Shown: piece by piece, positions 1 through 10,529 of the stretch
How the letters are laid out: every line of letters starts with the position of its first letter
Numbering within the stretch: the stretch's first letter is position 1
Assembly (NCBI GenBank): GCA_032622095.1
Contig: CP136068.1
Coordinates: forward strand, 131,015,989 to 131,079,988
Reading direction: 5' to 3'
Source of the DNA: Siphonodentalium dalli
Taxonomy: Eukaryota; Mollusca; Scaphopoda; Gadilida; Siphonodentaliidae
DNA length: 64,000 nucleotides
Position numbers and translations under genes: made by a program
The notes under the pieces: model-generated
What the model saw: the letters and a program-made list of their open reading frames with translations, nothing else
What the model was told of the DNA's origin: nothing
Databases searched by the model: none

Positions 1-801
1 AAACATGGTGTATCAGACATGTTAGTATTCAATGTATAGAATACAGATTAGCCAATTTTATACATCAACCACAACTTGTAAGCAATTGTATGACACCCTG
101 GTGCAATATTTACAATTTTCCATATTTTGGCGGCCATTTTGGCAGCCATTTTGAGCCAAGGTAAGATTTTTGGTTCCAGAGAGTTGGAATATTCATAGGT
201 AATGATATACCTCACTTGCATTACAATGTTCTTTTCATTTGTAGTTGAAATATGACTAGAATCCCAATTGTGATTTTTTTGTAAAATTTTGTACCGCGTT
301 CTGTAAAATCGAATTTTTGAGGGATTGGAAGGGGTTAGGACCCCAATAATTGCATATTTAATTGCTCCAATGATCAGTTAATATACAAAACACAAAATAA
401 AGTTGCATTACTCAACCATTTCCAAACAGCATGAATTGAACTAGAAGATATTTGTGAAAAAATGTCATATTTTCTACTTCCGGCGGCCATATTGGTGGCC
501 ATCTTATGAAAATTGAGATATGTTTTGGCCCAAATGAACCGTGGTCACCTCCCAACTATAATTGTATTGAGAAAACTGTGAGAAGATGCGATTTTCACAA
601 GAAAAGGATGGCATAAACCACCCAACCCAAAAACTGAGATTTTCAAAAAGGTCAAGGTCAAATTGAAGGTCAAGGTGACCTCCAAAATCTGGAACCAGCC
701 AGTCTAGTGATACTCACCTACCTCTTAACAAATTCTGAAAGTTTGGCGCTTCTATCACAAAGTGAACGATTTTTATGTTTTCCTGTAATTATCCCCCCCA
801 C
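1..801 (+). mobile_element. Foldback-like element FB1, one arm (cut by window edge)
   Basis: About 800 bp match the right arm of the complete element at 37252-42040 and, in reverse, its left arm. The shared blocks are easy to follow: the stretch around AACATGTCTGATACACCAT (reverse), the 'TTTTGGCGGCCATTTTGGCAG' type motifs, the AGGTCAAGGTCA cluster near 650, and the end CTGTAATTATCCCCCCCAC. The tip at about 801 agrees with the opposite tip GTGGGGGGATAG of the complete copy. The rest of the element lies to the left of this window. No protein of a known transposase is visible, so it is non-autonomous. Confidence 0.75.
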
Positions 802-886
802 TATATATAATTCTGAGGTAAACATCACCTATTGTATGGCACTCTCATGATTAAGATACCTCCATCTTTTAAGTTGATAATAAACG

Positions 887-1474
887 TTCTTCGTTCGATG
901 ATCCTATCCTTATTTCATTCAATAAACCCATTATATAAACTGTGATATGCAACGTTCGTTCGTTGCATAACAGCAAATAGTGCCAAGATGTATTATTGTT
1001 GCGCAAACGTGAACTTTGGTTTCTGATTTGTATTCTGTTTACATTCCATATGCTACATACAGTAACGCTCTATTTAATCGACTTCTTAACCACAGCAGAA
1101 TTATGGGTAACTTTTCAGGATTTAGTCGGAAATATGGCTTGTTGCCATTCATCGGAAAGCTCTAGAGCTCTAAATTATGCTGTGGTTAAGAAGTCGATTA
1201 ATTAGAGCATTACTGTAGATCATACTGCGATGGCTTCCAATAGTTTTTCAACAAACTCTAATGAATGAAGAATTTGAAAAGTAATTTCATTAATTTTACG
1301 CCATTAAATACGTCAAAGAGCCTGTATTTATCTGGGACTTTTTCTTTACGCGGGCAAACAACGCAAATTTATGTGAAACGTCATCGCATTCCTCATAGAA
1401 GCCAATGTTAGTTCGACGTCCCATTTGTTGATTTAAGAATATTTTATCGAGGTTTTGGATCATGTAATAAATAG
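887..1474 (+). mobile_element. R1 terminal-inverted-repeat element, copy 1
   Basis: This roughly 590 bp stretch recurs in reverse complement, split, at 47237-47361 and 53347-53623. The 3' end reads GGATCATGTAATAAATAG. In the other copy the same 18 bases form perfect inverted termini, so R1 is a short DNA transposon. The start here is degenerate (only ATGATCC at 898-904 is kept). It is interrupted by a mariner-like MITE at 1060-1215. There is no coding capacity. The superfamily is not recognised. Confidence 0.65.
1060..1215. mobile_element. Tc1/mariner-like MITE, 156 bp
   Basis: A hairpin-like element with inverted termini CAGTAACGCTCTA... and ...AGAGCATTACTG is flanked on both sides by TA. 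A second copy at 9559-9791 has the same termini (CAGTAATGCTC) and the same inner arm beginning TAATCGACTTCTTAACCACA. TA duplication plus CAGT-type termini fit the Tc1/mariner superfamily. It lies inside R1 copy 1. Confidence 0.8.
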
Positions 1475-2600
1475 GCTCCGTTTTATATATTGCGGAATTC
1501 ACAAAACTCGTGCAGTAAATTGGGTCTGCGTGGACTTGCTGACTCGATTCGTAAATCACCCCTACCCCACGTCAAATTACCTCAATGTGTCAATTTGCCC
1601 ACATACCGTCTGGGCTTATACTAAAAGCTCTTCATTGATAATATATGTTAATATAATTTATTAACCTCGTCTATCCCATGACATTCCCCTGGTGAGGTGA
1701 CCAATGTGTACCAATTTCCTACATATCGTCTAAGCTGATAAGGAACAAACATGTTTATTGCTCATATATGAGAAAATAATTTTCAAGTTCCAATTTATGG
1801 TTAGCGGCACCTATCCAATTAATTGTACTCGCATGATCCTATTTACCTCTGCATACCAATTTCCAGCAGCCAGGGTCCAACGAGTTTGGGGGGTATATAT
1901 GCTTAATTAATTATTTTATTAAATTGTTCATTAGTGCCCATTTAAGTTGTTGGACCATTCCAATGTATACTTATATAACTGAATGGGAGAATCCATTTAG
2001 AATAGAACAGGTTAAATACAGTTCATGTGATAAGTGGAATTCTTGGGACCTGCAAATAGTATGTCTGTCATTTGAATCACCAAATTCACCCTCTGGGGAC
2101 CTAATTCTACTTAAGCCTCATCTTCTGATAACTCTATAGTCTCAAATTAACATTGATTTTAGTTACTTTTCCCTTCTCTGAAGTTTCTATATCCCTAATT
2201 TGCAGATAAAATGCATACTCAGGTGACTAATTGGTGAACATAACCAACTTCAACTGGGTAACTTCAATTTTATCCTAGCCTGTGTCTCTCATAGCAGTAC
2301 TGTTGGTGACTTTAGCCCGGCGTGCTCGATAGCGTCACTAAATTCACCCTCTGGGGACCTCATTCTGCAAATGACAGACATACTATTTGCAGGCCCGGCT
2401 GCGATGACTTACCTGTGTGTGGCCAAGCATCTCCAGTATACTCTTGATCGTCTTCATTTTCCATTTTTTTGAGTTGACTTCATCTTTACCTCCTAAACCT
2501 GTTCGGTGAAAGTGGATGGACTTAGATCGAAGATGGTCCTCTTTTTTCATGCTGTGTCACGTAGAAGATACAAGGTGGCACTTTAGTGTGAAGTTTATAC
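1475..2600. other. No gene seen; degenerate repeats and one 26 bp inverted repeat
   Basis: Open frames here are short and not recognisable. Between about 1558 and 1900 there are weak repeats of roughly 110 to 130 bp containing 'CAATGTGT.CCAATTT' and 'CATATCGTCT'. At 2049-2074 and 2368-2393 there is a perfect 26 bp inverted repeat enclosing a 20 bp direct repeat (AATTCACCCTCTGGGGACCT at 2083-2102 and 2341-2360). It may be an old MITE. Confidence 0.5.
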
Positions 2601-2698
2601 TATTAAAGAGACCCAAGCCGATCAAGGTCTGCATATCATCAAGTTACAACAACAACATTTCTTCAAAATACGCTTTTGTTATCAGAATCGATTAATTA

Positions 2699-3826
2699 CA
2701 GGATAGGATAGGATAGGATAGGATAGTTTATTTACAATACACACGAATGATACAGTGGCAGTAATACATAATAAATTATAACAGTGTATTGTCGGGGGTA
2801 GCTTAGCCCTATCGGGCTGTCTTCCTGCTATCCCCTAAAACAAGTATAACTATACGTAATAGCATAGATGCTTGTATTTCAGATCCACGCACTTGTACAG
2901 ACTATAGTCATATATCAAACTTTTTAGAATCTAGTACTTAGGGCATATCACAAATGAGTATTGTCGTGGTTGTGAGCCAATCCAGACGATTTATCAGATC
3001 GAAGATGTACTATCTTTCCATAGGAATTTTTTGAACTGTTCAAATTATCTAAAACATATTAACAGTTTCAGTTCCAGTTCCAGTTCCATGGGTATATATT
3101 AGGAACAAAATATTTTGTTTTCTGTTGCTACAACGGTTTCAGGCAAGAGATACCGCCATCTTTATATAGGTAAACAGAATGAGAATCTATATGGATCGTC
3201 GGAAAATCTCTTTGTTGAGTGAGGTTTTGGGATAATTCAAATTATCAATATTACATATATATATCTGTTTATGTATATCTGGTGGTGTATGGTAATAGTC
3301 CCGTTAGATAAATCATGATAATGTACGGTAACATTTATGATGTGTGGCAGTATATATGGGCATGTTAGGAACGAGAATGCGACGTGTGTCCACATGCAGC
3401 TGAGAAGAAACTTATTTGAATAGTATTATGATTATACAACTACAACGAGTATGACTATGATTATCCGTGTAGTTTATTGAGCACAATCGGGACATCCTTT
3501 GTTTTTACAGCGTACATTTTCGGAGTAATTTTTCAGCATGGCTATCTGTAAGCGGTTCTTCAATGTGTGCCTGCTTTGGCAAGCAGTATGGTCTTTTTCC
3601 ATATTGTTCCATGTTGTTGGGAAGGCGTGGTGTGGTAGTTTTCCTGACCACTTGGTTCTAGGGAGTTCTAACAGTACGGGATTCGGGTGTCTTGGGGTTG
3701 ATTTTGCTCGTTTGTTGTACATGGTTCCAAAAGACGCGGGCAGGCGGTTATAACACCAGTCATGCATGAAAATTGAGGAATTTAGAGTGTGTAAGTCATG
3801 TATTTTCAAGATATTCTCTTTTTTAA
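2699..3826 (-). mobile_element. 5'-truncated LINE (CR1/Jockey-like) with TATCC tail
   Basis: The insertion sits in an R3 copy. Its 3' end is a pentanucleotide tail, seen on the plus strand as GGATA repeats at about 2700-2726, preceded on the minus strand by AATAAACTATCC. The minus-strand open frame 3851-3474 switches from R3-derived to LINE-derived sequence at about 3827, which marks the truncation point. A microsatellite tail with 5' truncation is the usual form of CR1/L2-type insertions. The 3' untranslated part is about 0.75 kb. Confidence 0.7.
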
Positions 3827-3827
3827 A
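3474..3827 (-). pseudogene. C-terminal end of a LINE reverse transcriptase protein
   Basis: About 117 codons read LKIHDLHTLNSSIFMHDW near the start, HAFPTTWNN in the middle, and a basic stretch followed by CKNKGCPDC at the end. The order 'KIHDLHTLN..FM', then '..P..WN.', then 'S...LKNRL' is a layout I associate with the extreme C-terminus of CR1-like and related non-LTR retrotransposon ORF2 proteins. All enzymatic domains are missing, so it is a dead fragment. Identification rests on that layout only. Confidence 0.6.
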
Positions 3828-4095
3828 GATAATAATGCTAACCTCTGTCAATTATGGTATCAAGTTTCCCAAAACGTTTTAGTTATCAACATATTGTTTA
3901 ACAAAATATCTTCATCCGCAATTTTGTTCGAGACCATCGGTTTGACGACTCGTTTCTGGGCCACAACAAAAATCGATATTTGATCACTCTGATCTTTGAT
4001 GGGTGGGTTCCTCGACTCGAATCAAATATGTTTTACCCTCGAAGCCAAAGAAATAGTAATTTGGGAGCGATAATTCGGATAATGCATCTTTGATC

Positions 4096-5001
4096 GTTCA
4101 CAAATAGTTCCGGTTGTTTGAGACAGCAGTCGCGTGCGGTATGAGATACATAGGATCACCAACGAGTTAAGTTGGGATAGAAGATTTTTGAAACGAGTTT
4201 GATAATTTTGATTCACAGCGAGTCGTAGACACATGAAAAAACTAGAGCTTTACGCCTTTTTAACAAATCAAATTTTTTAAAAGAATCGGAAAAATGCATG
4301 CAAAATTCACACATACACGGCGTTTGCTGAGACGCTTCACAGCCGTTTACGACAGTATTGCGCGCTCTGATTAGCAACAAAAAATATAGTCCCCCAATTT
4401 GCCTCTTTGTTTTCTGCCTATTTTCATTGTATAGTGCAACGAAGTTGGATAAGAATTGAACTTTAATGAACAAAGCAATCATTTTGCAATGTCTGGTATT
4501 GGTCTCATTCGCGGCTTTTCGAAATCGTATTAATCCGCGCGGTAATTTTGTTGGTGCGATGCCAAGTATCCCGCGAAGCATGCGCCTATTAGATATCATA
4601 TTTGAGATATAAGGAAATATGTAATGGCTTTTTTAATAATATATCTACTAGTGGTTGCATGCGGTATAGGAACATTTCATATAGCTATCTCACACGGACT
4701 GCCATTTCACCCTGGTCGTGATGGATATTATTATAGTCTTACCTCGGATCGAAGCTATGAATTTCGCAGCCATAGTATTTTTCTATTCCATCGTCAAATG
4801 ACCACTCCTCGTTTATCCTAGAACAGCGGAAGGTAGTAATAGTATATATATATAATATATGATACAATATATACGCAGCATGGAGTTGACAAAACAAAAA
4901 AGAGAGGAGGAATAGTCCACGAACCGCAGACCTTAAAGAGTGACTTCGAGATCGGCTGCAGCTTCGGTCACAGCCGATATAGGAAATTATTAATAGTAAC
5001 A
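4096..5001. other. No gene seen
   Basis: The longest open frame (128 codons, minus strand, 4213-4599) has no motif I recognise and no repeat or codon signal that supports it. The stretch contains a short TATATATA run near 4845. I see no repeat family here shared with the rest of the window. Confidence 0.4.
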
Positions 5002-5226
5002 ACTTGAATTTAGAGTTATCCATCTTACAACCGCAATTTGTCCGTTTTTAGCACGTGGTCCTCGAAAAGATTTGGCCACAAACAATAGAAACAGCACATT
5101 TCAAACATCGATATCTAATCACTCTGAACTTTGATGTGTGGGTTCCTCGACTCGAATCAAATATGGTTTACCCCCGAAGGCAAAGAAATAGTAATTTAGG
5201 AGCGTCTGATCGGATTGAGTACCTTT
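5002..5226 (+). mobile_element. R3 element, copy b (5'-truncated)
   Basis: This copy matches the second half of copy c. It begins near TTTAGAGTTATCCATCTT and ends TCGGATTGAGTACCTTT. That end is the exact reverse complement of the left end of copy c (AAAGGTACTCAATCCGA), so R3 has 17 bp perfect terminal inverted repeats. Confidence 0.75.
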
Positions 5227-5301
5227 AAATGTGATTTTTGCCATGTATTAATATTTAAATTTGTATATCTCACATATTATATTTATTGGTTTATTGAGAT
5301 A

Positions 5302-5752
5302 AAAGGTACTCAATCCGAATCGAGGGTCGAGGGTCCCCATAACAACAGCAACAACATTTTTAAAAATGCGCTTCAGTTATCAGAATCGAGTAATTGCATA
5401 AAAAATGCTAACCACTGTCAACTATAGTATAAAATTGCCCAAAATGTGTTATTTATCAACATTTTGTTCAACGAAATTTTGCCGGTTTGTCAAATATCTG
5501 ACACAAAAAAAGTCACTTGATTTTAGAGTTATCCATCTTCATCCGCAATTTGGTCCGAGACGTCTTCTCGTCAACTGTTTACTGGGCCACCTAAAAATTT
5601 TGGTGGTGAAAAATAATAGATTTCAAACATCGATATCTGATCACTCTGAGCTTTGATGGGTGGGTTCCTCGACTCGCATCAAATAGTTTTTACCCCCGAA
5701 GCCAAAGAAATATTAATTTGCGAGCGTTAATTCAGATACTGCATCTTTAAAG
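5302..5752 (+). mobile_element. R3 element, copy c
   Basis: The copy starts AAAGGTACTCAATCCGA and runs about 450 bp through the conserved block 'GGGTGGGTTCCTCGACTCG' to GCATCTTT. The right terminus has diverged. It lies 75 bp from copy b in the same orientation. No coding capacity was seen. Confidence 0.75.
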
Positions 5753-5961
5753 TATTGAAAAATCAATAAATATATATCGCTAATCGCGAATTAAATTCCA
5801 ATTATTTTAGTGTAAATATTATTATTATTATAATAATGTTCAATGCTTTGGCCGTTTCCAGTGTTTAATGTCGGTAAACTTTGGACTAATTGGATACTAT
5901 ATATGCGGTCTCCGAATTTGATGGAGGTGAACAATAAACAACTCGTCGTTGGGGTGTTATT

Positions 5962-6388
5962 AAAGGTACTCAATCCTATCAGACGCTCCTAAATTACTAT
6001 TTCTTTGGCTTCGGGGGTAAAAACAATATTTGATTAGAGTCGAGGAACCCACCCATCAAAGCTCAGAGTGATCAGATATCGATTTTTGAAGTTCGTTATT
6101 TCTCGAGATGTGTAATGATATGTGGCCCAGAAACACGTGGTCAAACGGAGGGTCTCGGACAAAATTGCGGATGAAGATGGATAACTCTAAAATCAAGTTG
6201 TAATACGGTCAAATTTCGTGAAACTTTAGTGATAATACAGTCACATTTTGTTGAACAAAATGTTGATAAATAACAGTACCATAGTTGGTAGTGGTTAGCA
6301 TTATTTTGTTGCAATAAATCGATTCTGATAACTATAAAGCGTATTTTGAGGAAATGTTGTTGTTGTTGTATCTTGATTGTATGGGGAC
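5962..6388 (-). mobile_element. R3 element, copy d
   Basis: This is the reverse complement of copy c, from AAAGGTACTCAATCC at 5962 to the TTGTTGTTGTTGTA block near 6370, after which similarity fades around ATGGGGACC. It is divergent from copies b and c. Confidence 0.75.
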
Positions 6389-6584
6389 CGTATAACATTG
6401 TAGATAGAAAGAAATCTATTATCCATGAATATCTGTATACAGTAATTCTAATCGTCGTTGTAATATTTGCGAGGCAACCCCCTCCCACATGTATTACTAA
6501 TTTACTACACATAGTACCATCATATGAGTATTGTACATGTAATATTGACACACAGAATGTGTGGTTTCTCCACTACGTGTCACA

Positions 6585-6831
6585 TACAATCATACTAAAT
6601 CCGATTGTTTTTAAACAAAGAACACATGTTAATTATAATGAAAATGAATTTATGACTGGAGTGGTAAACTCATTTTCATTATAATTACCATGTTGTTTGC
6701 ATCGTTCATATATCACATGAGTGTATTTTGTACTAATCCATGGTTCAAATTCATTCATTTGTTGCATATATTCTGTTGAATATAAAAGGAGATTGTCCCA
6801 TAAATGATCGGATTTAGTGTAGAGTACCCCT
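6585..6831. mobile_element. R4 palindromic MITE, copy 1 (TTAA target)
   Basis: It shares its right half with the element at 17501-17821: the block 'ATTATAATTACCATGTTGTTTGC', the tract 'TTCATTCATTTGTTGCATAT', and the end GGATTTAGTGTAGAGTACCCC followed by TTTAA. The left end (CATACTAAATCCG) is the reverse complement of part of that terminus. The arms pair around 6655. The left boundary is approximate. Confidence 0.6.
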
Positions 6832-7257
6832 TTAAATGCCCATCTAACGTTCGAGTCATCGAATATATGTTTATAGTACCTTGATATAGGGTTGTAATAA
6901 CAAGCTATGACATAAAATATGATTAAAATACTATAATTCATCACCATTTGGAACTTCTTGTCTCAGAAGGTGCCCATAGAGTAATAGAAAATAGCTGAAA
7001 TCTTAGAAACATTCCACCGTTTCGCGCCAAGAATGCAACATAATTCAAATTATGAATAGAGTTATTCCCCTCCATTAAAATAATAGACTTTGCAGAACAG
7101 TCTAGATGAAACTTAAGTACAGAACACAAGTCGGTACCTCAACAAAAAACATGTCCACAGTTTATGACTCCGAATAAGTTGATAGTATACAATGATTTTG
7201 GCTTCCTCTTTCAAATGGTGTATACTATGGCATATATGTTATATAAATGAAACTGAA
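6832..7257. other. No gene seen
   Basis: Short unrecognised open frames only. I found no repeat family and no RNA gene signature in this stretch. Confidence 0.35.
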
Positions 7258-7746
7258 AAGTTAGTGTTCGGACGCTATGCCAACTGGATGAATGTAACAC
7301 ATTCTACTAACATCGCCGAAATCTGAGCAAATCGACGGTACCACTCAATAGAAAACATCGTCTGAACTACGCTCAATTGTAAATATTTACTACTCGATTC
7401 GGGACGCATCTGTCGGAGATAAATTAACGAAACCCATTTTGCCATCGACAGTCGCTGCATTTAATTAATATATAAGAATGACGGTGTGTGTTGTCAATTT
7501 GGAGATACAATTTGTAACAATAACTACTAAGAACAAGATTATTCTCCTTTTATATTTGATCACCCTACTGGTGTGTTTCAAATCACTTTAAGATTATTCT
7601 CCATTTCTATTTGATCACCCTCCATTTCTATTTGATCACCCTACTGGTGTGTTTCAAGTCACTTTAAGATTATTCTCCATTTCTATTTGATCACCCTCCA
7701 TTTCTATTTGATCACCCTACTGGTGTGTTTCAAGTCACTTTAAGTG
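7258..7746 (-). mobile_element. R5 repeat, copy 1, with internal tandem expansion
   Basis: The reverse complement matches R5 at 54832-55235 and the split copy around 18823-31830. Conserved blocks are the AAATATTTACAATT region next to a GAATCGAG-like block, 'GTTAGTAGAAT', and the end GTGTTTCA..TCACTTTA. The part near 7530-7746 holds a unit of about 80 bp ('GATTATTCTCCATTTCTATT' plus 'ACTGGTGTGTTTCAAGTCAC') that is duplicated here but single in the other copies. Confidence 0.65.
7530..7746. repeat. Tandem repeat, unit about 80 bp with 22 bp sub-unit
   Basis: Two nearly identical 80 bp units and a shorter first unit each contain 'TTTCTATTTGATCACCCT' once or twice. The last two units differ by almost nothing, which suggests recent amplification inside R5. 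Confidence 0.85.
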
Positions 7747-8663
7747 GGCCGTTAAATCAGCCACAATAACTCACCCGAATGAGTAAACGATGCAGTTATT
7801 CTTCGCAATGGAATACTTGTCATCTGCACAAACCTCCCATCCTCCGTCGGCAAGATTTCCGAACCGGTACTTCCGCCAACACGGAATCTCTGTTGCGTCA
7901 ACGAAACTGTAATAAGGGTATATACGGTCACACTATGTAACATTTCATGGGAGGATTCAAATCACCACGCTAGTGTGGAATGGGTAATTTACCGTGGGCA
8001 CAAAAAATGGAATGATTTTTGGTGACCGGAGTAATCTAGTTACGATTGCAAATTAATATATTTTGTTAATCAGGAAATGTGTCAAACCCCACATTTGGGC
8101 GTTTCGAACAGACGAATATTTAGGCAAATGGGCAAAAATATCTGATACTCACAATGAAACTAACGATAATTTTGACTTTTATCGAACAAGCAAATATACC
8201 TAATTGTATAACAACCTTGACACTAAGTATCTAAAACTTTGAATAAATAATTTTAACTGTCATCCAATTGAATTATATATTTCTGAATTGTATATTATAT
8301 AATCATGACAAATTATAAAACATATAAATTAATTTAATCCACTACACAGTGCATTACATAAATATTTTCCATGTGCTTTCTCAATTGACAGCCGATCTTG
8401 TGACGTCACATTACAATACGCTCGCAGTTACACCAGCTGGGCGATAGGCGTAGAGAGAGCGTATAGCCACGCGTATTTACGCCCGACCATTCCATTCATT
8501 GCCCATTCAAATTTCATTACATATTGTAGACCAGCGTAATTAATGGAGTCATCCCCATGCATTTGATCATTTGCATGTCGTTTGCATACATACCTTACAG
8601 CTGTGCAATAGTAATTATTACCGCCACCGGTGTATACTGTTGGCAAATTTTATAAATCTGTGG
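7747..8663. other. No gene seen
   Basis: There is a palindromic cAMP-response-like octamer TGACGTCA at about 8401-8408 and a 72-codon minus-strand open frame (8428-8646) that I do not recognise. Nothing supports a transcribed gene. Confidence 0.35.
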
Positions 8664-9190
8664 ACCTATGGGGATTTTACAAATAGATAATTGTTTTTTT
8701 TCGGTTATTTTGGGACGCGTTAAAGTTGTACTGCGACCCCGAGTCCGGTAAAAGCTGTAGTTGGAATGTCCAAGTTCGTGAAAGTTCTATTGACTATGCC
8801 GATGATTTGAGAAGTTAGGATATTGTAGAAAGGCTAATCTGGCCGTGTCAAATTGAGCTATAGCGATGGGATATCTCGCAGGAAAACACATTTCGGGTTT
8901 TCGTGGGGTGTGTATTTGATGGATATCTTATAGTTGCAGTATGTAACTATTATGACCGCGTTAATTGCGTTCGATGTTTAGGTATGAACAATGGCTGGGC
9001 CATGCACACTTGAAGATTTTATGGCTGGAACCCAATGTTTATCCGCATTTAGAAGCTTTCTGGTTTGGTGAATGAAAAACTTGCAGTAATAAGCCGTAGT
9101 TTTTTGTAATAATTTGAAGGATTAGTTGTTTTAACGGAATTCTGAGGCGGTGCATTCATGTAACCAATATATTTTATATTATAATTTATA
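8664..9190 (+). repeat. R6 dispersed repeat, copy 1
   Basis: Two blocks, one at 8664-8780 (CTGCGACCC.GAG..CGAGTCCGGT type) and one at about 9108-9190 (TTTTAACGGAATTCTGAG), occur in the same order and spacing class at 18318-18700. Part of the family recurs in reverse at 54640-54800. It is non-coding and its class is unknown. Confidence 0.5.
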
Positions 9191-9336
9191 TTTATGGCTA
9201 ATAATATGATCTTAGTGACGTTACCATTTCTGACTATGGTTTTCTTGTATTCCACTGACAGTCCAATCATAATCGCCCGTGTGGGATCAAGGCATGCATG
9301 GTTAAAGATGTCTAGCTAATTCTAAACACGTCTTAT

Positions 9337-9893
9337 ATAGTTTCCCGGGTGTAAAATAATAAATATGAGCCAAAGACCCCTGTCCGGAAACGCTCCTATT
9401 AATTAATAGTGATGTTATAACTACATATTCTTGTTTAACGCGATAAATCAAGTGGGACATGTTTTCGTTAATATTTTTAGAATTTTAGATAGAGTTATTC
9501 CGCATGTTTCACTCGGAACGAATGCGAGCTGTTAATTTCCGCAAATGTATTGTATGTACAGTAATGCTCAAAGTAATCGACTTCTTAACCACAGCAGAAT
9601 TATGGGTAACTTTTCAGGATTTAGTCGGAAATATGGCTTGTTGCCATTCGTCGGAAAGCTCTCACCGAGTGCTTTCCGATGAATGGCAACAAGCCATATT
9701 TAGCTTTCCGATTAATGGCAACAAGCCAAATCCTGAAAAGTTACCCATAATTCTGCTGTGGTTAAAGAGTCGATTACTTAGAGCATTACTGTATATTATA
9801 CCAGAACATTCGAAATAAAATAAATAGTAATTGATAGAAGCGTTTCCAGACAGGGGTCTTCGATTCATATTTACTATTTTGCAGGAAACTATG
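9337..9893. mobile_element. Terminal-inverted-repeat element with nested MITE
   Basis: Arms of about 70 bp face each other. The left arm (9337-9410) contains AAAGACCCCTGTCCGGAAACG. The right arm (9821-9893) contains the complement CGTTTCCAGACAGGGGTCTT. Both continue to ATAGTTTCC at the outer edge. The only insert recognised between them is a mariner-like MITE at 9559-9791. I could not define a target duplication. Confidence 0.65.
9559..9791. mobile_element. Tc1/mariner-like MITE, 233 bp
   Basis: The termini CAGTAATGCTC and GAGCATTACTG are perfect complements and are flanked by TA on both sides. The arms share TAATCGACTTCTTAACCACA with the copy at 1060-1215. This copy has an extra inner duplication of 'CTTTCCGAT.AATGGCAACA', so its hairpin is longer. 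Confidence 0.85.
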
Positions 9894-10023
9894 CACATGT
9901 AACATTTGTTATAGGAAGAGACAGGTCATCTTTAAATTAGAAAACCGCTATGTCTGACTGACTTGCTATGTCGCTGGAATTATTATTTTCACGTCCCTAT
10001 ATTACATGAATCAGCGGGAATCG

Positions 10024-10412
10024 ACGTGTCCAGATGGTTCGTATCAACGACGTATTTTCTGACAGAACGCCTCTTCAGTTTGGAGTTCCCCAAGGCTTTA
10101 TATTAGGACCTGTACTTTACAATTTATACACTCTACCTCGGGGAAACCTGGTTCCCAAACATGGACTCAACGTATAGATGTGTACGCGGATGACACGCAA
10201 ATTTACGGTTCTGTCCCTACATCTGGCCTGTCTTCTTTTATAAGAAAAGTGGAACTGTGTGAATCTGACGTCAAGACGTGGATGCTCTCTTATAAGTTGA
10301 AATTAAACGATGATAACACTGAAGTAATTGTGTGTCATCCAGCCGGTAAGCATGAACCATTCGAAATCGGAAGATTGAACATCAGTGGATGTGAAATAGA
10401 TTCCATGCATAA
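10024..10412 (+). pseudogene. LINE reverse transcriptase fragment (CR1/L2-like)
   Basis: Translation gives PLQFGVPQGFILGPVLYN, then after a stop and frame change MYADDTQIYGS and SYKLKLNDDNTEVIVCHP. These are the reverse transcriptase motif GVPQGS.LGP, the catalytic YADD box, and the conserved 'KLKLN.DKTE' segment that follows it, all in the correct order for CR1/L2-type ORF2. The palm aspartates of YADD are intact, but the fragment is about 130 codons of an enzyme several times longer and carries stop codons (one at about 10176). It is a dead remnant. Confidence 0.85.
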
Positions 10413-10424
10413 CATGTGCGACAA

Positions 10425-10529
10425 ATCTCGGTATCAACATAGCTAATCTCGGTATCAACATAGCTAATCTCGGTATCAACATAGCTAATCTCGGTATCAA
10501 CATAGCTAATCTCGGTATCAACATAGCTA
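10425..10529. repeat. 21 bp minisatellite, exactly five identical units
   Basis: The unit begins ATCTCGGTATCAACATAG and repeats without a mismatch at 10425, 10446, 10467, 10488 and 10509. It starts immediately after the reverse transcriptase remnant. Confidence 0.95.

Larger units (their letters stand above)
2600..4095 (+). mobile_element. R3 terminal-inverted-repeat element, copy a, split by a LINE
   Basis: The left piece (about 2600-2698, with CAACAACAACATTTCTTC) and the right piece (3827 to about 4095, from ATAATGCTAACC onward) join to give the same order as R3 copy c at 5302-5752. The 1.1 kb between them is a truncated LINE. R3 has no coding capacity. The unit ends near CGGATAATGCATCTTT here. 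Confidence 0.65.
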
